From: Dyadobacter linearis
Lineage (GTDB): Bacteria > Bacteroidota > Bacteroidia > Cytophagales > Spirosomataceae
Length of the DNA: 64,000 bases
NCBI RefSeq assembly: GCF_907165045.1
Contig: NZ_CAJRAU010000006.1
Coordinates: 1-64,000 of the forward strand
Reading direction: 5' to 3'
How positions within the stretch are numbered: the stretch's first letter is position 1; the number at the start of each line of letters is the position of its first letter. Below, one piece after another: positions 27,139 to 37,037 of this stretch. Below the pieces are notes generated by a model. It had not been told where the DNA came from. It ran no database searches and saw nothing but the letters and a program-made list of their open reading frames with translations. The position numbers and the translations under genes were made by a program.

Positions 27139-28275
27139 TTGACTAATAATCAAATAGTTCCTCCAAAAAAACTCCTTTTCTTAACCCAATCTCTGGGGGG
27201 TGTTGAGACATATATAAGAGAAATTATTGTCAACATAGACAGGGATAAGTTTGCTATCGTTATGGTTTGTCCGTACGGGCAAAGCATTAATGAACTCTGC
27301 AGCTCTCTATCTATACCGATATATAACGTTAAAATGTCGAGGGGATTAAATCCACTTCTCGACATTAAAAATATTTGGGAATTTCACAGGATTATAAGAA
27401 AAGAGCGTCCAGAGCTCTTACATGTACACAGTTCGAAGGGAGGGTTTCTTGGAAGAATTGTTGCCAAGCTCTGCAACATAAAAAGTATTCTTACACCAAA
27501 TGGGCCATCCTATTTGTCCTTCACAGGGTTCAAGAGGACAATCTTCTTCTCGCTCGAAGTAATGGCAAAACCGCTCACCGATAAAATCCTGGCGGTTTCA
27601 AATTCAGAGGCTTATAGGATGCGATATGAAGTCGGTCATAAGCCACAAAAGATTGACGTTGTACTAAATTCGATCAATACAGATTCTGAAGTAGTTAAAC
27701 AGTTAGAACCATACAATGCTACCAAAACCTTCAGGATTGGTACAATAGCAAGATTAACATATCAAAAAAATCCCCTACTATTTGTGGAGATAGCCCGGAT
27801 AGTAATTGAAAAGTATCCGACTGTCGAGTTCGTAGTGTTGGGAGGAGGAGAGACTGATCATCTTGGACGAGAAGTAGAGACACTAATCAGTAAATACCAA
27901 TTGTCTCAGAACTTTCATATTTTGCAGTGGGGGCATTTTAGTGGTTCACAGTCGTTTTTGCTTAGCCTGGATATCTTCGTGCTCACTTCCATCTTTGAAG
28001 GTCTGCCCTTCTCATTGTTAGAAGCTATGTCGCTCGGTATTCCAAGTGTCGTAAGTAAATGTGATGGGTGTAACGATGTGATACAAAATGAAATCAATGG
28101 CTTTGCATGTATTACGAAGGAAGAATTTGCTGAAACAGTTATTAATTTAATTGAAAATCACGCTACTGCGGTTCGTGTAGGAGAGGCAGGGAAAGCTTAC
28201 GTCACACGTAAGCACAATATAAAAAAGGCTATCAAAGACATTGAAAACTGCTATTTAAGTGTTTTAGATAAGTAG
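27139..28275 (+). CDS. Family 4 glycosyltransferase
   Basis: This 378-residue GT-B enzyme starts with KKLLFLTQSLGGVETYIREIIVNI. Its C-terminal motifs are FRIGTIARLTYQKNPLLFVEIA and FVLTSIFEGLPFSLLEAMSLGIPSVVSKCDG, containing the E-x7-E of the GT4 family (EGLPFSLLE). The start is TTG at 27139-27141. An in-frame TAA lies about a dozen codons upstream and no ATG, GTG or CTG-free alternative fits before the conserved N terminus. It stands 44 bases after the polymerase gene and precedes the GH28 gene by 20. Donor sugar unknown. Confidence 0.86.
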   Translation: MTNNQIVPPKKLLFLTQSLGGVETYIREIIVNIDRDKFAIVMVCPYGQSINELCSSLSIPIYNVKMSRGLNPLLDIKNIWEFHRIIRKERPELLHVHSSKGGFLGRIVAKLCNIKSILTPNGPSYLSFTGFKRTIFFSLEVMAKPLTDKILAVSNSEAYRMRYEVGHKPQKIDVVLNSINTDSEVVKQLEPYNATKTFRIGTIARLTYQKNPLLFVEIARIVIEKYPTVEFVVLGGGETDHLGREVETLISKYQLSQNFHILQWGHFSGSQSFLLSLDIFVLTSIFEGLPFSLLEAMSLGIPSVVSKCDGCNDVIQNEINGFACITKEEFAETVINLIENHATAVRVGEAGKAYVTRKHNIKKAIKDIENCYLSVLDK

Positions 28276-28295
28276 CATTCTTAAAAGATTGAAAA

Positions 28296-29765
28296 ATGGC
28301 ACTTCATCGAACAATTGTTCTCGCAATTATTTCACTTGAATTTTTACAAGTATCCTGCATTTATGCGCAGGACATTGTCACATACACCACCCCACGCGGC
28401 GTGCCGGAAAGTGACCGTTTTCAAGTATCTGTACGGTCTGCAGGAAATAAAAATTGGCAGCATGTTTCTGTACAAACTGCGAAGGTTAATGTTCGCAATG
28501 CGAATAAGTCAGGCAAATGCTCGTTTGCCAACTTTGATGCCTCTTATGCAAAACCTGTTGAAGTGAGGGTAACAGCCAAATATGGGAATTTTGATGCTGC
28601 GACAATTAGACCAGAAAATAATAACATTACCTTTACAAAGAATGCCAAAGCGATTCGGTTCACTTTGGGCAAACCTCAAAAAATATCTATCGAAGTAGGT
28701 AACGACCGACTCAATAACCTGTTTTTATTTGCAAACGAGCTGGAAACTAATGTACCAGATAAAAATGACCCTAATATAATTTTCCTGGGTCCGGGTCTGC
28801 ACAAGGCTTCGGATGTAAAGGTAAAAAGCGGGCAGACCGTCTACTTACATGGAGGGGCTCAGGTTCAAGGAAGCATTAATATTTACGATAAAGACAATGT
28901 CACTATTAAAGGCCGTGGCGTTTTGAACGGTGAGCTGCTAAACCATGATCGATCTAAAACACGCCCCAATCTTTTAAAATTCAAGAACGGCAAGAACATC
29001 CGAATTGATGGAATTACTTTAATCGATTCACCGGTTTGGTCACTTTTTATAGATAAATGCGAAAAAGTCGCAATAAACAATGTGAAAGTTATCAGTTACA
29101 TGGTAAATGGTGATGGAATTACGCTTTCTCAGTCTCAAAACGTTAACGTCACTAACGCTTTCGTCAGAACCGCAGATGATAATATCAGTGTCAAGAGCAT
29201 GAATGGTGGCGCATGCTCAGATATTAATATCAAGAATTCAATTCTTTGGGCTGATGACGCTCATAATATGCTGATAGGACCTGAAAGCAACGGAGCATCA
29301 TATCAAAACATTCGCTTCACAGACATTACCGTTCTGGAAAATACCCAGAGAACTGGCACCTACTCGGGTGTTATGTCCGTTATGGCCTCGGACCGAGCTA
29401 ACATCTCAGGAATTTACTGGGATCGCATAACAATTGCTGACATTACAGCGGGCGAAATAATCCGCTTAGCTTACACCAAGGTGCACTCCGTTGAAAAAGA
29501 CAATTACGGTACCGTTATCCGCAATATTCACTTTTCAAATATCGATTACAATGGCCGCAATGCCACACCTGGAACCATCAGAGGCGTTGATGGAGCACGA
29601 ATCGTAAGCAACGTAACAATAAAGAATTTTATGTTTAATAATGAACTTGTCCAGGCAGCGCCAATTCCCAATAAAACAGATGCCCTATTACTGAGGAGTT
29701 CCCAAAATAGTGCCCCCCAAATATCCATTAACAACTTCGTGGAGAAAGTGACTATTATGGAGTAA
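28296..29765 (+). CDS. Secreted glycoside hydrolase family 28-like protein
   Basis: The protein has 489 residues and a signal peptide ending near CIYAQ (residue 25). It folds as a right-handed parallel beta-helix of the polygalacturonase clan. Catalytic-region aspartates appear in NGDGITLS (271-274) and ADDNISVKS (Asp294, Asp295). The usual GHG and RIK motifs are not seen in their canonical form; IGPESNGAS stands where GHG is expected, so the substrate may differ from pectin. A hydrolase inside an EPS operon usually trims, releases or turns over the organism's own polymer. A uronic-acid polymer would fit Ugd nearby; this is inference. Confidence 0.82.
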   Translation: MALHRTIVLAIISLEFLQVSCIYAQDIVTYTTPRGVPESDRFQVSVRSAGNKNWQHVSVQTAKVNVRNANKSGKCSFANFDASYAKPVEVRVTAKYGNFDAATIRPENNNITFTKNAKAIRFTLGKPQKISIEVGNDRLNNLFLFANELETNVPDKNDPNIIFLGPGLHKASDVKVKSGQTVYLHGGAQVQGSINIYDKDNVTIKGRGVLNGELLNHDRSKTRPNLLKFKNGKNIRIDGITLIDSPVWSLFIDKCEKVAINNVKVISYMVNGDGITLSQSQNVNVTNAFVRTADDNISVKSMNGGACSDINIKNSILWADDAHNMLIGPESNGASYQNIRFTDITVLENTQRTGTYSGVMSVMASDRANISGIYWDRITIADITAGEIIRLAYTKVHSVEKDNYGTVIRNIHFSNIDYNGRNATPGTIRGVDGARIVSNVTIKNFMFNNELVQAAPIPNKTDALLLRSSQNSAPQISINNFVEKVTIME

Positions 29766-29805
29766 AACCGACTAGATGAATTACATATTTAAAATAAACT
29801 GAAAT

Positions 29806-31314
29806 ATGAGCTGTTTGAAGAAATGCATATTTTCAGGATCCCGACTCGCTGTCGTACCTCTCTTAATTTCGCACTGCGCTTTTAGCCAGACAAGTTTAAC
29901 ACACGTTGATAGTACGGAACGAAGGGGAACTTACTATTATACTGAACTTGGTATAATCGCTTCTAGTGCTCGAAATACGCCTTTTTGGTTGCATGCCAAT
30001 CGCTTTGGAATAGCACCTACTAGAAATCCAGTTGTACTCGCAGGAGTGGGCCTTAGTTCAGATTATCACGAAAAAAAGTGGGATGTCGGATACGGAATTC
30101 AAGCGTGGGCATCTCTTGGGAGAGAAACAAGGGTCATTATTCCGGAAGCTTTCGTAAAAGCTAAGTTTAGAAGTTTTGAGATCTGGGGAGGTCGAAGGAA
30201 ACAGATCATGGGCATTGTAGGCGACACAGCCCTAACAAGCGGATCTTACATTCAATCCGGAAATAGCATTCCGATCCCTCAAATTCAAATTGGATTTATT
30301 AATTACACTCCGCTATTCAAAGGCGTCATCTCCTTCAAAGCGCTCCTTACGCATGGCTGGTTCGGCTCCAATCCAGTAGTTAAGAATCATTATTTACATC
30401 AGAAAGCCGCCTACATCAAAGTCGGAAAGCCGAAATGGCCGGTGCGCGTAGCAGCCGGGTTTAATCATAATGTACAATGGGGTGGCAAAGTTGTAATGCC
30501 AAATCAATATACTGTGGGTAAAGAATATCCATCTGAATGGATCGATTACTGGTACGTATTCTCCGGCAAACGTATACCAACATTTGGCTTTGTAGATCCC
30601 GACAAATATGATGCTATAGATCGTGGTAACAGGGTAGGAAACCACCTGGGATCGCTCGATTTCTCAATCGAGGCTACTTTACCAGGCGCTGAGCTGATAG
30701 TCTACCGGCAGTTCCTGTATGATGATGGCTCATTATATTACAGAAAAGGTTTCAAAGATGGACTGAATGGAGTGAGCTTGAAATTCAACAAAAGCAACTT
30801 AGGAAACTTCCGCATCAGCGGTGTCACGGCAGAATTTCTTTATACAGTTGATCAGGGGGGGGGGGAATTTACTTTGGACGGAGGACCGAGGGGAAGGGAT
30901 GATTATTTTAATCACACCCAATACACCGGATGGGTATACAATGGCAACACAGTCGGTACGCCGTTTATTACTCCCAAGGAACAAACAAGCGAATCGCTGC
31001 CCAGGAACAGCGCATTCCGATATTCGAACAACACTCGTGTCAAACTTTTTCACATTGGCTTTTCGGGACAGCTAGATCGAGTATTATTTCTTTGTAAAAT
31101 TTCCTACTCTGAAAATCAAGGTACTTATGAGAAGCCATTCCCAAGAGGCAGCAATCAATTTTCGTTGTGTATTACTTCCACTATTCCGGTGAAGACAATA
31201 TTGCTGGGAAAGGTGGATCTCCGGGTAATGCTGGCTTCTGATGCTGGAAAGCTATACAGAAATACTACCGGTGCCCATGTAAGCTTGATAAAAAATGGAC
31301 TTATCTCAAGGTAA
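29806..31314 (+). CDS. Capsule assembly protein of the Wzi family
   Basis: This 502-residue outer-membrane beta-barrel protein has a signal peptide ending at HCAFSQ (about residue 27). Family landmarks are TPFWLHANRFG, WGGRRKQIMG, SGSYIQSGNSIPIPQIQIGF, KVGKPKWPVRVAAGFNHNVQWGG and GSLYYRKGFKDGLNGVSL. Wzi proteins hold capsule at the cell surface or assist its assembly. It has a paralogue at 39834-41333 with the same landmarks. An 11-G tract (30855-30865) lies in frame in the codons for Gln-Gly-Gly-Gly-Glu and could cause on/off switching. It is the last gene before the WcaJ-like transferase. Confidence 0.88.
   Translation: MSCLKKCIFSGSRLAVVPLLISHCAFSQTSLTHVDSTERRGTYYYTELGIIASSARNTPFWLHANRFGIAPTRNPVVLAGVGLSSDYHEKKWDVGYGIQAWASLGRETRVIIPEAFVKAKFRSFEIWGGRRKQIMGIVGDTALTSGSYIQSGNSIPIPQIQIGFINYTPLFKGVISFKALLTHGWFGSNPVVKNHYLHQKAAYIKVGKPKWPVRVAAGFNHNVQWGGKVVMPNQYTVGKEYPSEWIDYWYVFSGKRIPTFGFVDPDKYDAIDRGNRVGNHLGSLDFSIEATLPGAELIVYRQFLYDDGSLYYRKGFKDGLNGVSLKFNKSNLGNFRISGVTAEFLYTVDQGGGEFTLDGGPRGRDDYFNHTQYTGWVYNGNTVGTPFITPKEQTSESLPRNSAFRYSNNTRVKLFHIGFSGQLDRVLFLCKISYSENQGTYEKPFPRGSNQFSLCITSTIPVKTILLGKVDLRVMLASDAGKLYRNTTGAHVSLIKNGLISR
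30855..30865 (+). repeat. Eleven-G homopolymer inside the wzi gene
   Basis: The run is CAG-GGG-GGG-GGG-GAA in frame. Loss or gain of one G would shift the frame about 350 codons into a protein of 502 residues. The paralogous wzi has mixed codons at the same place (GlnGlyGlySer). Slippage is a known cause of phase variation at poly-G tracts; here it is inferred. Confidence 0.9.
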
Positions 31315-31563
31315 ATCTGCATTCACCTATCTTGTACTTTGTAATTTACCGGCGGTCGGCTCTCTCGTTTGTAGTCGTCCAGGAATTATCGGAAAAATAT
31401 AAACTTGCAATTTTGACTTTAATGTTATAGACTTGTAAGTAATGCTGATCTAACGGATGAATTTGATCTTTGATTCAACCTTAAAGCATGTTTTCCTGAT
31501 AATAGTCCCCTTAGTTTAGTCTAATATTAAAAGGGCATTTGCAGAGTCACTCAACGTCACATC

Positions 31564-32931
31564 ATGAAAAATCACTATCCAGGACTTTTACCAAAGGCTC
31601 ATTTATGGGCTGACGTAGCCCTACTAAATCTCTCATTTTTTTCAGCCTATCTTTTTCGTTTCGATGGCTTTTCAGAAATTTTCAGGAATCAGTATGTCAA
31701 TCTACTGCTGTTTGCCAATCTGTTTTGGATTCTGACGATTCATATTCTGAAAACTTACCAGTTCTCACGCCTCTCTTATCATTTTAATACACAACTCGGA
31801 AAATTTTTCAAAGCTGTGGTTATTCATGCAGCAATTGTCATGGCTTTTCTTTATTTAAGTAAACAGGGAGAAGCTTATAGTCGATACCAGTTCCTTATGA
31901 CTTACGGACTGTTCATGTTTTTGTCGACTGTTTCAAGAGCTGCTGCAGTGCTGTTTTTAAAACTATACAGACAGGCCGGATATAATTACAATCGTTTCGC
32001 AATCGTGGGAAAAGGCGACCTTGCGTCGTTGATCCGAGAGTTCTATGGCGAGCGAAAGGAGCTTGGTTACCGCTATTACGGAATGTTTGAACTTGCAGCC
32101 CAGGAGAAACCCGTTGCCGCACTTGAAGCATTTGTTAGGGAAAAACAACTTGATTATGTTTATTGCTGTCTAAACGAAATAAGCGATGACCAGATTCGTG
32201 AGATTATCAAAATGGGCGAGCGGCAAAGAACCCAAATCCGTCTTGTTCCCGATTTTAGAGGATTTATGACTAATATGGCTACAATCGAATATCACGATAT
32301 GTATCCAATAATTCAAGTTAACACTAAGCCATTCTCTAGCTTTAATGAGCAAACAGCAAAACGCGCATTTGATCTCGTTTTCTCCACCATTGTAATGATC
32401 TTAGGAGCACCGATTTTTTTTCTCGTCTTCCTGGCTATAAAGATAACTTCTCCTGGTCCAGTATTTTTCAAGCAAAAACGGTCAGGCCGATGGGGTGAGA
32501 TGTTTGACATTTATAAATTTCGAAGCATGTATGTCGATGCAGATAAAATGGGTCTCCAGCATTCGCAGGGAGATGATGACCCACGTATAACCCGGATAGG
32601 CCGTTTTCTAAGAAAATCAAGATTGGACGAGCTTCCACAATTTATAAATGTCCTGAAAGGTGAAATGTCGGTAGTAGGGCCTCGTCCGCTTTATAAATAT
32701 GATGTGGATATGCTGATGGAGGCCGAGCCGCACGAATTTCAGCGCTTGTTAACGGTTAAACCTGGAATCACATCTATTGGCCAAATCAATGTCGGCTATG
32801 CTGATACGATGGCAAAGAATGTTGAACGCCTTCGTTACGATCTTCAATACCTTAAGTCTTACAGTGTGTTTGACGATGTTATGCTAATTTTCAGAACACT
32901 TCAAGTAATGGTTCTAGGAAGAGGCCAATAA
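31564..32931 (+). CDS. Undecaprenyl-phosphate hexose-1-phosphate transferase, WcaJ-like
   Basis: The 455-residue protein has four N-terminal membrane helices (residues ~10-120), a CoA-binding-like domain, a fifth hydrophobic segment and the C-terminal Bac_transf domain. The transferase signature is [18 protein letters not shown]...[29 protein letters not shown], followed by [36 protein letters not shown]. It transfers glucose- or galactose-1-phosphate to undecaprenyl phosphate to start the repeat unit. It has its own 249-base upstream gap and starts at ATG 31564. It is the end of the plus-strand block, converging with a glycosyltransferase gene. Confidence 0.92.
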   Translation: MKNHYPGLLPKAHLWADVALLNLSFFSAYLFRFDGFSEIFRNQYVNLLLFANLFWILTIHILKTYQFSRLSYHFNTQLGKFFKAVVIHAAIVMAFLYLSKQGEAYSRYQFLMTYGLFMFLSTVSRAAAVLFLKLYRQAGYNYNRFAIVGKGDLASLIREFYGERKELGYRYYGMFELAAQEKPVAALEAFVREKQLDYVYCCLNEISDDQIREIIKMGERQRTQIRLVPDFRGFMTNMATIEYHDMYPIIQVNTKPFSSFNEQTAKRAFDLVFSTIVMILGAPIFFLVFLAIKITSPGPVFFKQKRSGRWGEMFDIYKFRSMYVDADKMGLQHSQGDDDPRITRIGRFLRKSRLDELPQFINVLKGEMSVVGPRPLYKYDVDMLMEAEPHEFQRLLTVKPGITSIGQINVGYADTMAKNVERLRYDLQYLKSYSVFDDVMLIFRTLQVMVLGRGQ

Positions 32932-32973
32932 TATTGTACCCAAGTCATTTTTGAAAAGCTCGACTAGCGGAAT

Positions 32974-33888
32974 CTACTCTAGCCATGCGAGAGGAACATT
33001 CCGATTGGTATACCTGTCTTTTGATATTTTGCCGAAAAAGACGATGATGAGCTCAAACATAAGCCTGAGATTCAGTACTGCCAGCCTAAGCTCTAATTTG
33101 CTTAATCTTCGAAACATCTTTCTAATTAATCTCGCCTCTTCACGAAGAAGCGCTCTAAAAGCACCGGATTTGCTTAAATTTATATTGAAAACCGGTATTT
33201 TACTTCTTGTCAGCTCTCTCTTGTAATTGAAAGGCTTAACGACGAGATGACGATCATGCTCGGCAAACGCCCCCGGTACTATTCCAATTTTAAAGTTATG
33301 AAATAGCACCCGCTGGCAGTAGTTGTTATCCTCCCCGTAATGAAAGAAAACCATCGTATCAAAACCCCCAACACGTCTAAGGCAATCACCGGTAATCATC
33401 CAGGCTGCTGCATTAACGAATTGTGTCGGGTAAATTAAACTTAACCGGCCGAGAACATAATCGTCGATTAGTGTTTTACTTCGAAGCATATAATCTCGGA
33501 AATTGAAGTCAAGTTGACTTCCTACACCATTAAGGTGAACCGGACTTAAAATTCCGTATTCCTTGTTTTTGTTACTGACTTCCATCAGCACTCTGAGAGA
33601 CGACGGATACAAGTAGCAATCCTGATTCAAAAGAAAAACGAGCTCTGCATTCTTTTGAAGCGCTAACTTGATACCAATATTATTAGCCTTTGCAAATCCC
33701 AGGTTTTCACCTGACTGTATAAGCGTGTGATTATAATTTTTTTCAATGAACTCGTATGTACCATCATTAGAATTATTGTCTATAATAATCGCCTCGTATG
33801 GAACATCCGACATGTCTAAATTGGATAGACACTTTGCAATCCAAGCCATACCATTGTAGGTAACAATAACTACATATACCTTTGTCAT
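32974..33888 (-). CDS. Family 2 glycosyltransferase (rhamnosyltransferase-like)
   Basis: This 304-residue GT2 protein begins with VYVVIVTYNGMAWIAKCLSNL. It has AIIIDNNSNDGTYEFIE, GFAKANNIGIKLALQ, and LVFLLNQDCYLYPSSL, where the acidic motif is NQD. The region MVFFHYGEDNNYCQRVLFHNFKIG contains the ED motif. This set is typical of WcaA/rhamnosyltransferases using dTDP-rhamnose or a similar donor, but specificity is not certain. It is on the minus strand, last of a three-gene block with the flippase and pyruvyl transferase, and converges with the WcaJ-like gene 42 bases away. No terminator hairpin is obvious between them. Confidence 0.83.
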   Translation of the reverse strand: MTKVYVVIVTYNGMAWIAKCLSNLDMSDVPYEAIIIDNNSNDGTYEFIEKNYNHTLIQSGENLGFAKANNIGIKLALQKNAELVFLLNQDCYLYPSSLRVLMEVSNKNKEYGILSPVHLNGVGSQLDFNFRDYMLRSKTLIDDYVLGRLSLIYPTQFVNAAAWMITGDCLRRVGGFDTMVFFHYGEDNNYCQRVLFHNFKIGIVPGAFAEHDRHLVVKPFNYKRELTRSKIPVFNINLSKSGAFRALLREEARLIRKMFRRLSKLELRLAVLNLRLMFELIIVFFGKISKDRYTNRNVPLAWLE

Positions 33889-33898
33889 AGAAAAAGCT

Positions 33899-35428
33899 TC
33901 ATCTAGTTTTAAATCTTGTTAGAAAATCCCTTATCGGTACAACCTTAAGAAGGATTAGAAGTGATACAAACGCCACAAAAAACAAGATAGATTTGACAAC
34001 ACTTTGAACAAGCAAATTTTCGAAATCTATTTGAACCAGGATAACTAAGAATACTGAAGCGGCACCAATAGCCGTTGGAACAATAAATGACTTGAAAACT
34101 TTTAAAGAGTTGAGTCCTAGTATTTTATTGTTGAAATATAAGTAATACATTGACATTTGAATGAATATATAAACAGAATGCCCTATTACCGCCGCGCCGA
34201 CGCCAATACTTTCACTCATTGATGCATTAATACAGAGCGAAATGATGCAAGAAAACGCTGTGGAGTACAGCAAGCTCTTAGTTCTTCCTTTTGCGAGAAG
34301 CAGGCTGTTCACCGGTGAACTATGCAAGTAGCTCACAATTATAACCATCCAGATTATCAGCCATTTTGATAACAATGCATATTGATCACCTACATAAATA
34401 GTGATAATTTCTTCTGCGTTTAATATAAATGGAGCGCAAAGGATAACACAAATAATTGAAGTGTAAAGTGTTGATTGGTATGCAAACTTCTCCATTCCAC
34501 TTTTATCTTTATTCAGAACAAGCCTCGAAGTTTTCGGTAAAAATATCGACGAAAACATACCACCGAGCGAGATTACAAATAATGTAATTGTCTCTAAAAT
34601 CCTAAATTCAGCAACTGACCTCAGCCCATCCGTCGAGAAGATACTTAATATAATAGGCCTTGACTTATTAGCTGTCATCTGAAATATACCTATCGCAATA
34701 ATTGCAATGCTGTATCGAAAAATGATGAGAAAATTTCGGTAATCAATTGCCGGCAGAAAACCACTAATAAGCTTATCGCGTTTTGATACTATAAAGAAAG
34801 GAACAAATATTAGGCTGTTAATTACTGTGAATAGTAGAAAATAAGAAACCAGGTTTAGTTTCAAGTGAATTGTAAGTAACACAGCCAGAAAACTGGTTAC
34901 ACTTCTCCCCATGTTAATTTGCTGTATGTAATAAATCTTCTCGTTAGCAATTAACAGTTGACTAAAGACGGATGTAGCCCAATTAAATATCGCAAACCCC
35001 GCGAGAATATAAAGCATGGTTTGAAGTATTTGCGCCTGCTCTCCGGAGACTTTGAAAAGATGGATCCCGTACTGAGAAAGCGCTAATAGGAGGATAGCGT
35101 TCACGAGACCTACAAGACCATAAAAGGTAATACTTGTCCGCGCAACGGAATCAACCAACTCCATTTTACCTTCCTTAATCCACTGTGAAAAAAACTTGAC
35201 AGCTCCCGTATTTATACCGAGGTCAAGTAATTGAAGATATGCGTTTACAGATAGTGCCAAACTTATAACCCCGAAATCCGACGCACCAAAGTGGTGTAAC
35301 AGAAGCGGAACAGTGAATAATTTCATTCCCGCATCGAGGATCTTCGCGACAAAACCCCACAGAAAGGCTAACGTTACATATTTTGATCCAGAAGCATCAT
35401 TTTCCTTCTTTGCTCCTAGCTTTTCCAT
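33899..35428 (-). CDS. Polysaccharide flippase of the MOP superfamily (Wzx role)
   Basis: This 509-residue protein has about 12-14 membrane segments and the pattern of MATE/Wzx-type O-antigen transporters. Its N terminus is YVTLAFLWGFVAKILDAGMKLFTVPLLLHHFGASDFGVISLAL, where the FGxSDFG-type motif is typical of Wzx. It would flip the completed lipid-linked unit across the inner membrane. It is the middle gene of the minus block: 13 bases of its 5' end overlap the 3' end of the pyruvyl transferase gene, and its stop is 10 bases before the next gene. It is the only flippase candidate seen in the locus. Confidence 0.87.
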   Translation of the reverse strand: MEKLGAKKENDASGSKYVTLAFLWGFVAKILDAGMKLFTVPLLLHHFGASDFGVISLALSVNAYLQLLDLGINTGAVKFFSQWIKEGKMELVDSVARTSITFYGLVGLVNAILLLALSQYGIHLFKVSGEQAQILQTMLYILAGFAIFNWATSVFSQLLIANEKIYYIQQINMGRSVTSFLAVLLTIHLKLNLVSYFLLFTVINSLIFVPFFIVSKRDKLISGFLPAIDYRNFLIIFRYSIAIIAIGIFQMTANKSRPIILSIFSTDGLRSVAEFRILETITLFVISLGGMFSSIFLPKTSRLVLNKDKSGMEKFAYQSTLYTSIICVILCAPFILNAEEIITIYVGDQYALLSKWLIIWMVIIVSYLHSSPVNSLLLAKGRTKSLLYSTAFSCIISLCINASMSESIGVGAAVIGHSVYIFIQMSMYYLYFNNKILGLNSLKVFKSFIVPTAIGAASVFLVILVQIDFENLLVQSVVKSILFFVAFVSLLILLKVVPIRDFLTRFKTR

Positions 35429-36663
35429 ATCTGATCAAGACAGGCATAAAACTGCGATTTTACTTTTGTTGATAAAGCGTTTCGTCTCGTTTCACGTTCC
35501 GTAAAACTCTCCTGAAAAGCCTCATTTATAAAATCAAGCAGTTTTTCCTTCGTGAGATCAGCCAATGCTGAAACACGGCTTGACTGTCCCGATTGTTCCA
35601 TAAAGGATATAAATTTTCTTTTTGTATTAATGCAGACGCATGCACAGCCAGCTCGCCAAGCTAAAATTAAGCCATGCAGATTCTGGCTTACCAGTACCGA
35701 ACATTCACCAAGTGTATCTTGTAATTGAGAGCTTGATTTCGGAATGATCAACTGAACGTTTGCAATTGACTTTAACCTTGCAAACAACTTACTCGCGTTG
35801 GCCAGATCAGCCTCCCATAGTCGTGAGACTGTGATTCGGATTTGGAGATTTTTTAAATCCGGTAACTTAATAACCGTCTCGTAAAAGAGCCCCAGCTGAG
35901 TTTCTGTGAGAGGCTGACTTCCGAGAAGAATAGCCAGAATGGGCTTTTTAATATAATCAAAATCTGATTTTGAAAGGACAGTATCGGGAATTAATACAGG
36001 TTTCAAACCGTAGGATGTTAGCTCATTAAATGAGTCAACATCTCGTATGCTTAATACATCTGCGTAGCCAAGCTGCTTTGTGGCGAGAGATCTAAACCTG
36101 GCGTTGGTAATCGGACCTATACTTTGACCAATTACTAGAATAGGAACAGCCTGTTCATGCGCAATTTTCAATTCCAAAATTCTCGAAAGGAAGCTATCTT
36201 TCCATCCCTCGATAAAATAACCGCCACCTCCCTGGATAAACAGATCAGCACTTTCGAATTCATTTAAACTCGAAACCAATCCCGGAAACTTACTGAACAG
36301 CTCAAACCTGTTTGCGAAATAAAAATCCTGAAATCTTAACAGATATTTGCGTTTCTTTTTTTGAAATGAACTCAATTGAAAATTAGCACCTTGATCGAGC
36401 GGCTTTGATAGATCTGCAACCCTTAATCTCTTGAGTGACGCAGTCCCACTTAGTTGGCGATGAATGGAAGGAATTATTCTGATATTTGGGTCGGTAATTG
36501 CACCAGAAGTTTCTGGGGGACTATATGTCATTACGGTTATTTCAGAATCCGGATACTTTTCTTTTACGAGATCAACAGTCGATAATAGTATCGCATCATC
36601 TCCCAAATTTGCATATCCCCATCCACCGGAAATTAGGATTTTCTTTCGGCTGCTAGCCACCAT
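35416..36663 (-). CDS. Polysaccharide pyruvyl transferase family protein
   Basis: The protein has about 415 residues and belongs to the PS_pyruv_trans family, which adds a pyruvyl ketal to a sugar or otherwise uses a GT-B-like fold. Landmarks are KKILISGGWGYANLGDDAIL, VTVMTYSPPE-like beta-strand, FIQGGGGYFIEGWKDSF, VLIPDTVLSKSDF, and the late SCSVLVSQNLHGLILAWRAGCACVCIN. The chosen ATG (36661-36663) precedes the domain; a GTG at 36694-36696 would add 11 residues. It heads a minus-strand operon with the flippase and a glycosyltransferase and is divergent from rfbD. Confidence 0.83.
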   Translation of the reverse strand: MVASSRKKILISGGWGYANLGDDAILLSTVDLVKEKYPDSEITVMTYSPPETSGAITDPNIRIIPSIHRQLSGTASLKRLRVADLSKPLDQGANFQLSSFQKKKRKYLLRFQDFYFANRFELFSKFPGLVSSLNEFESADLFIQGGGGYFIEGWKDSFLSRILELKIAHEQAVPILVIGQSIGPITNARFRSLATKQLGYADVLSIRDVDSFNELTSYGLKPVLIPDTVLSKSDFDYIKKPILAILLGSQPLTETQLGLFYETVIKLPDLKNLQIRITVSRLWEADLANASKLFARLKSIANVQLIIPKSSSQLQDTLGECSVLVSQNLHGLILAWRAGCACVCINTKRKFISFMEQSGQSSRVSALADLTKEKLLDFINEAFQESFTERETRRNALSTKVKSQFYACLDQIWKS

Positions 36664-36696
36664 AATTTTTTTGTTTACAACGTTGATTCCATCCAC

Positions 36697-37037
36697 AGCC
36701 GGCGAAGAGTTATATGCAAGGTGTCTGAATCTGGCATAACGAGCCGTTAGACACTACAAATAGGACGAGATCCTACTATTAGTCTGCACGCCGGCTTGCC
36801 GACAAAGATAAATATAATCGAATTGGAATTTAAACTGAAATAGAAAAAAACGTAGAAAGGCAAGTCACGACGGCGCTAGCGTGTTTCACTTCTGAATTCA
36901 CTAAAATATTTAAATTTATCTTAAAATTATATTACTGTATTTTCATAATAGATCGCGTTACTTCCATTAAAAAGACCCAGTTTTCATTTAAGTTAATCTC
37001 CGAGCATTATCTTTGCAATTTAACCTACCATATTCAA
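36697..37037. other. Divergent intergenic region with two promoter-like -7 elements
   Basis: These 341 bases separate the pyruvyl transferase block from rfbD. CAAAGATA at 36803-36810 is a minus-strand TATCTTTG, and TATCTTTG at 37008-37015 is a plus-strand one; neither has a perfect TTTG at -33. There is a 6-bp inverted repeat GTGTCT/AGACAC (36721-36726 and 36749-36754). No gene is seen. Confidence 0.45.
37008..37015 (+). promoter_or_regulatory. -7 promoter element of rfbD
   Basis: TATCTTTG matches TAnnTTTG and lies 22 bases before the rfbD start codon, giving a very short leader. A clear -33 TTTG is missing; TTTTC stands near the expected place. Confidence 0.4.

Noticed and set aside
29766..29805. 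SusC/SusD-type polysaccharide utilisation locus near the GH28 and GH78 genes
   Set aside because: I looked for TonB-dependent receptor and SusD-like proteins throughout the window and found none.
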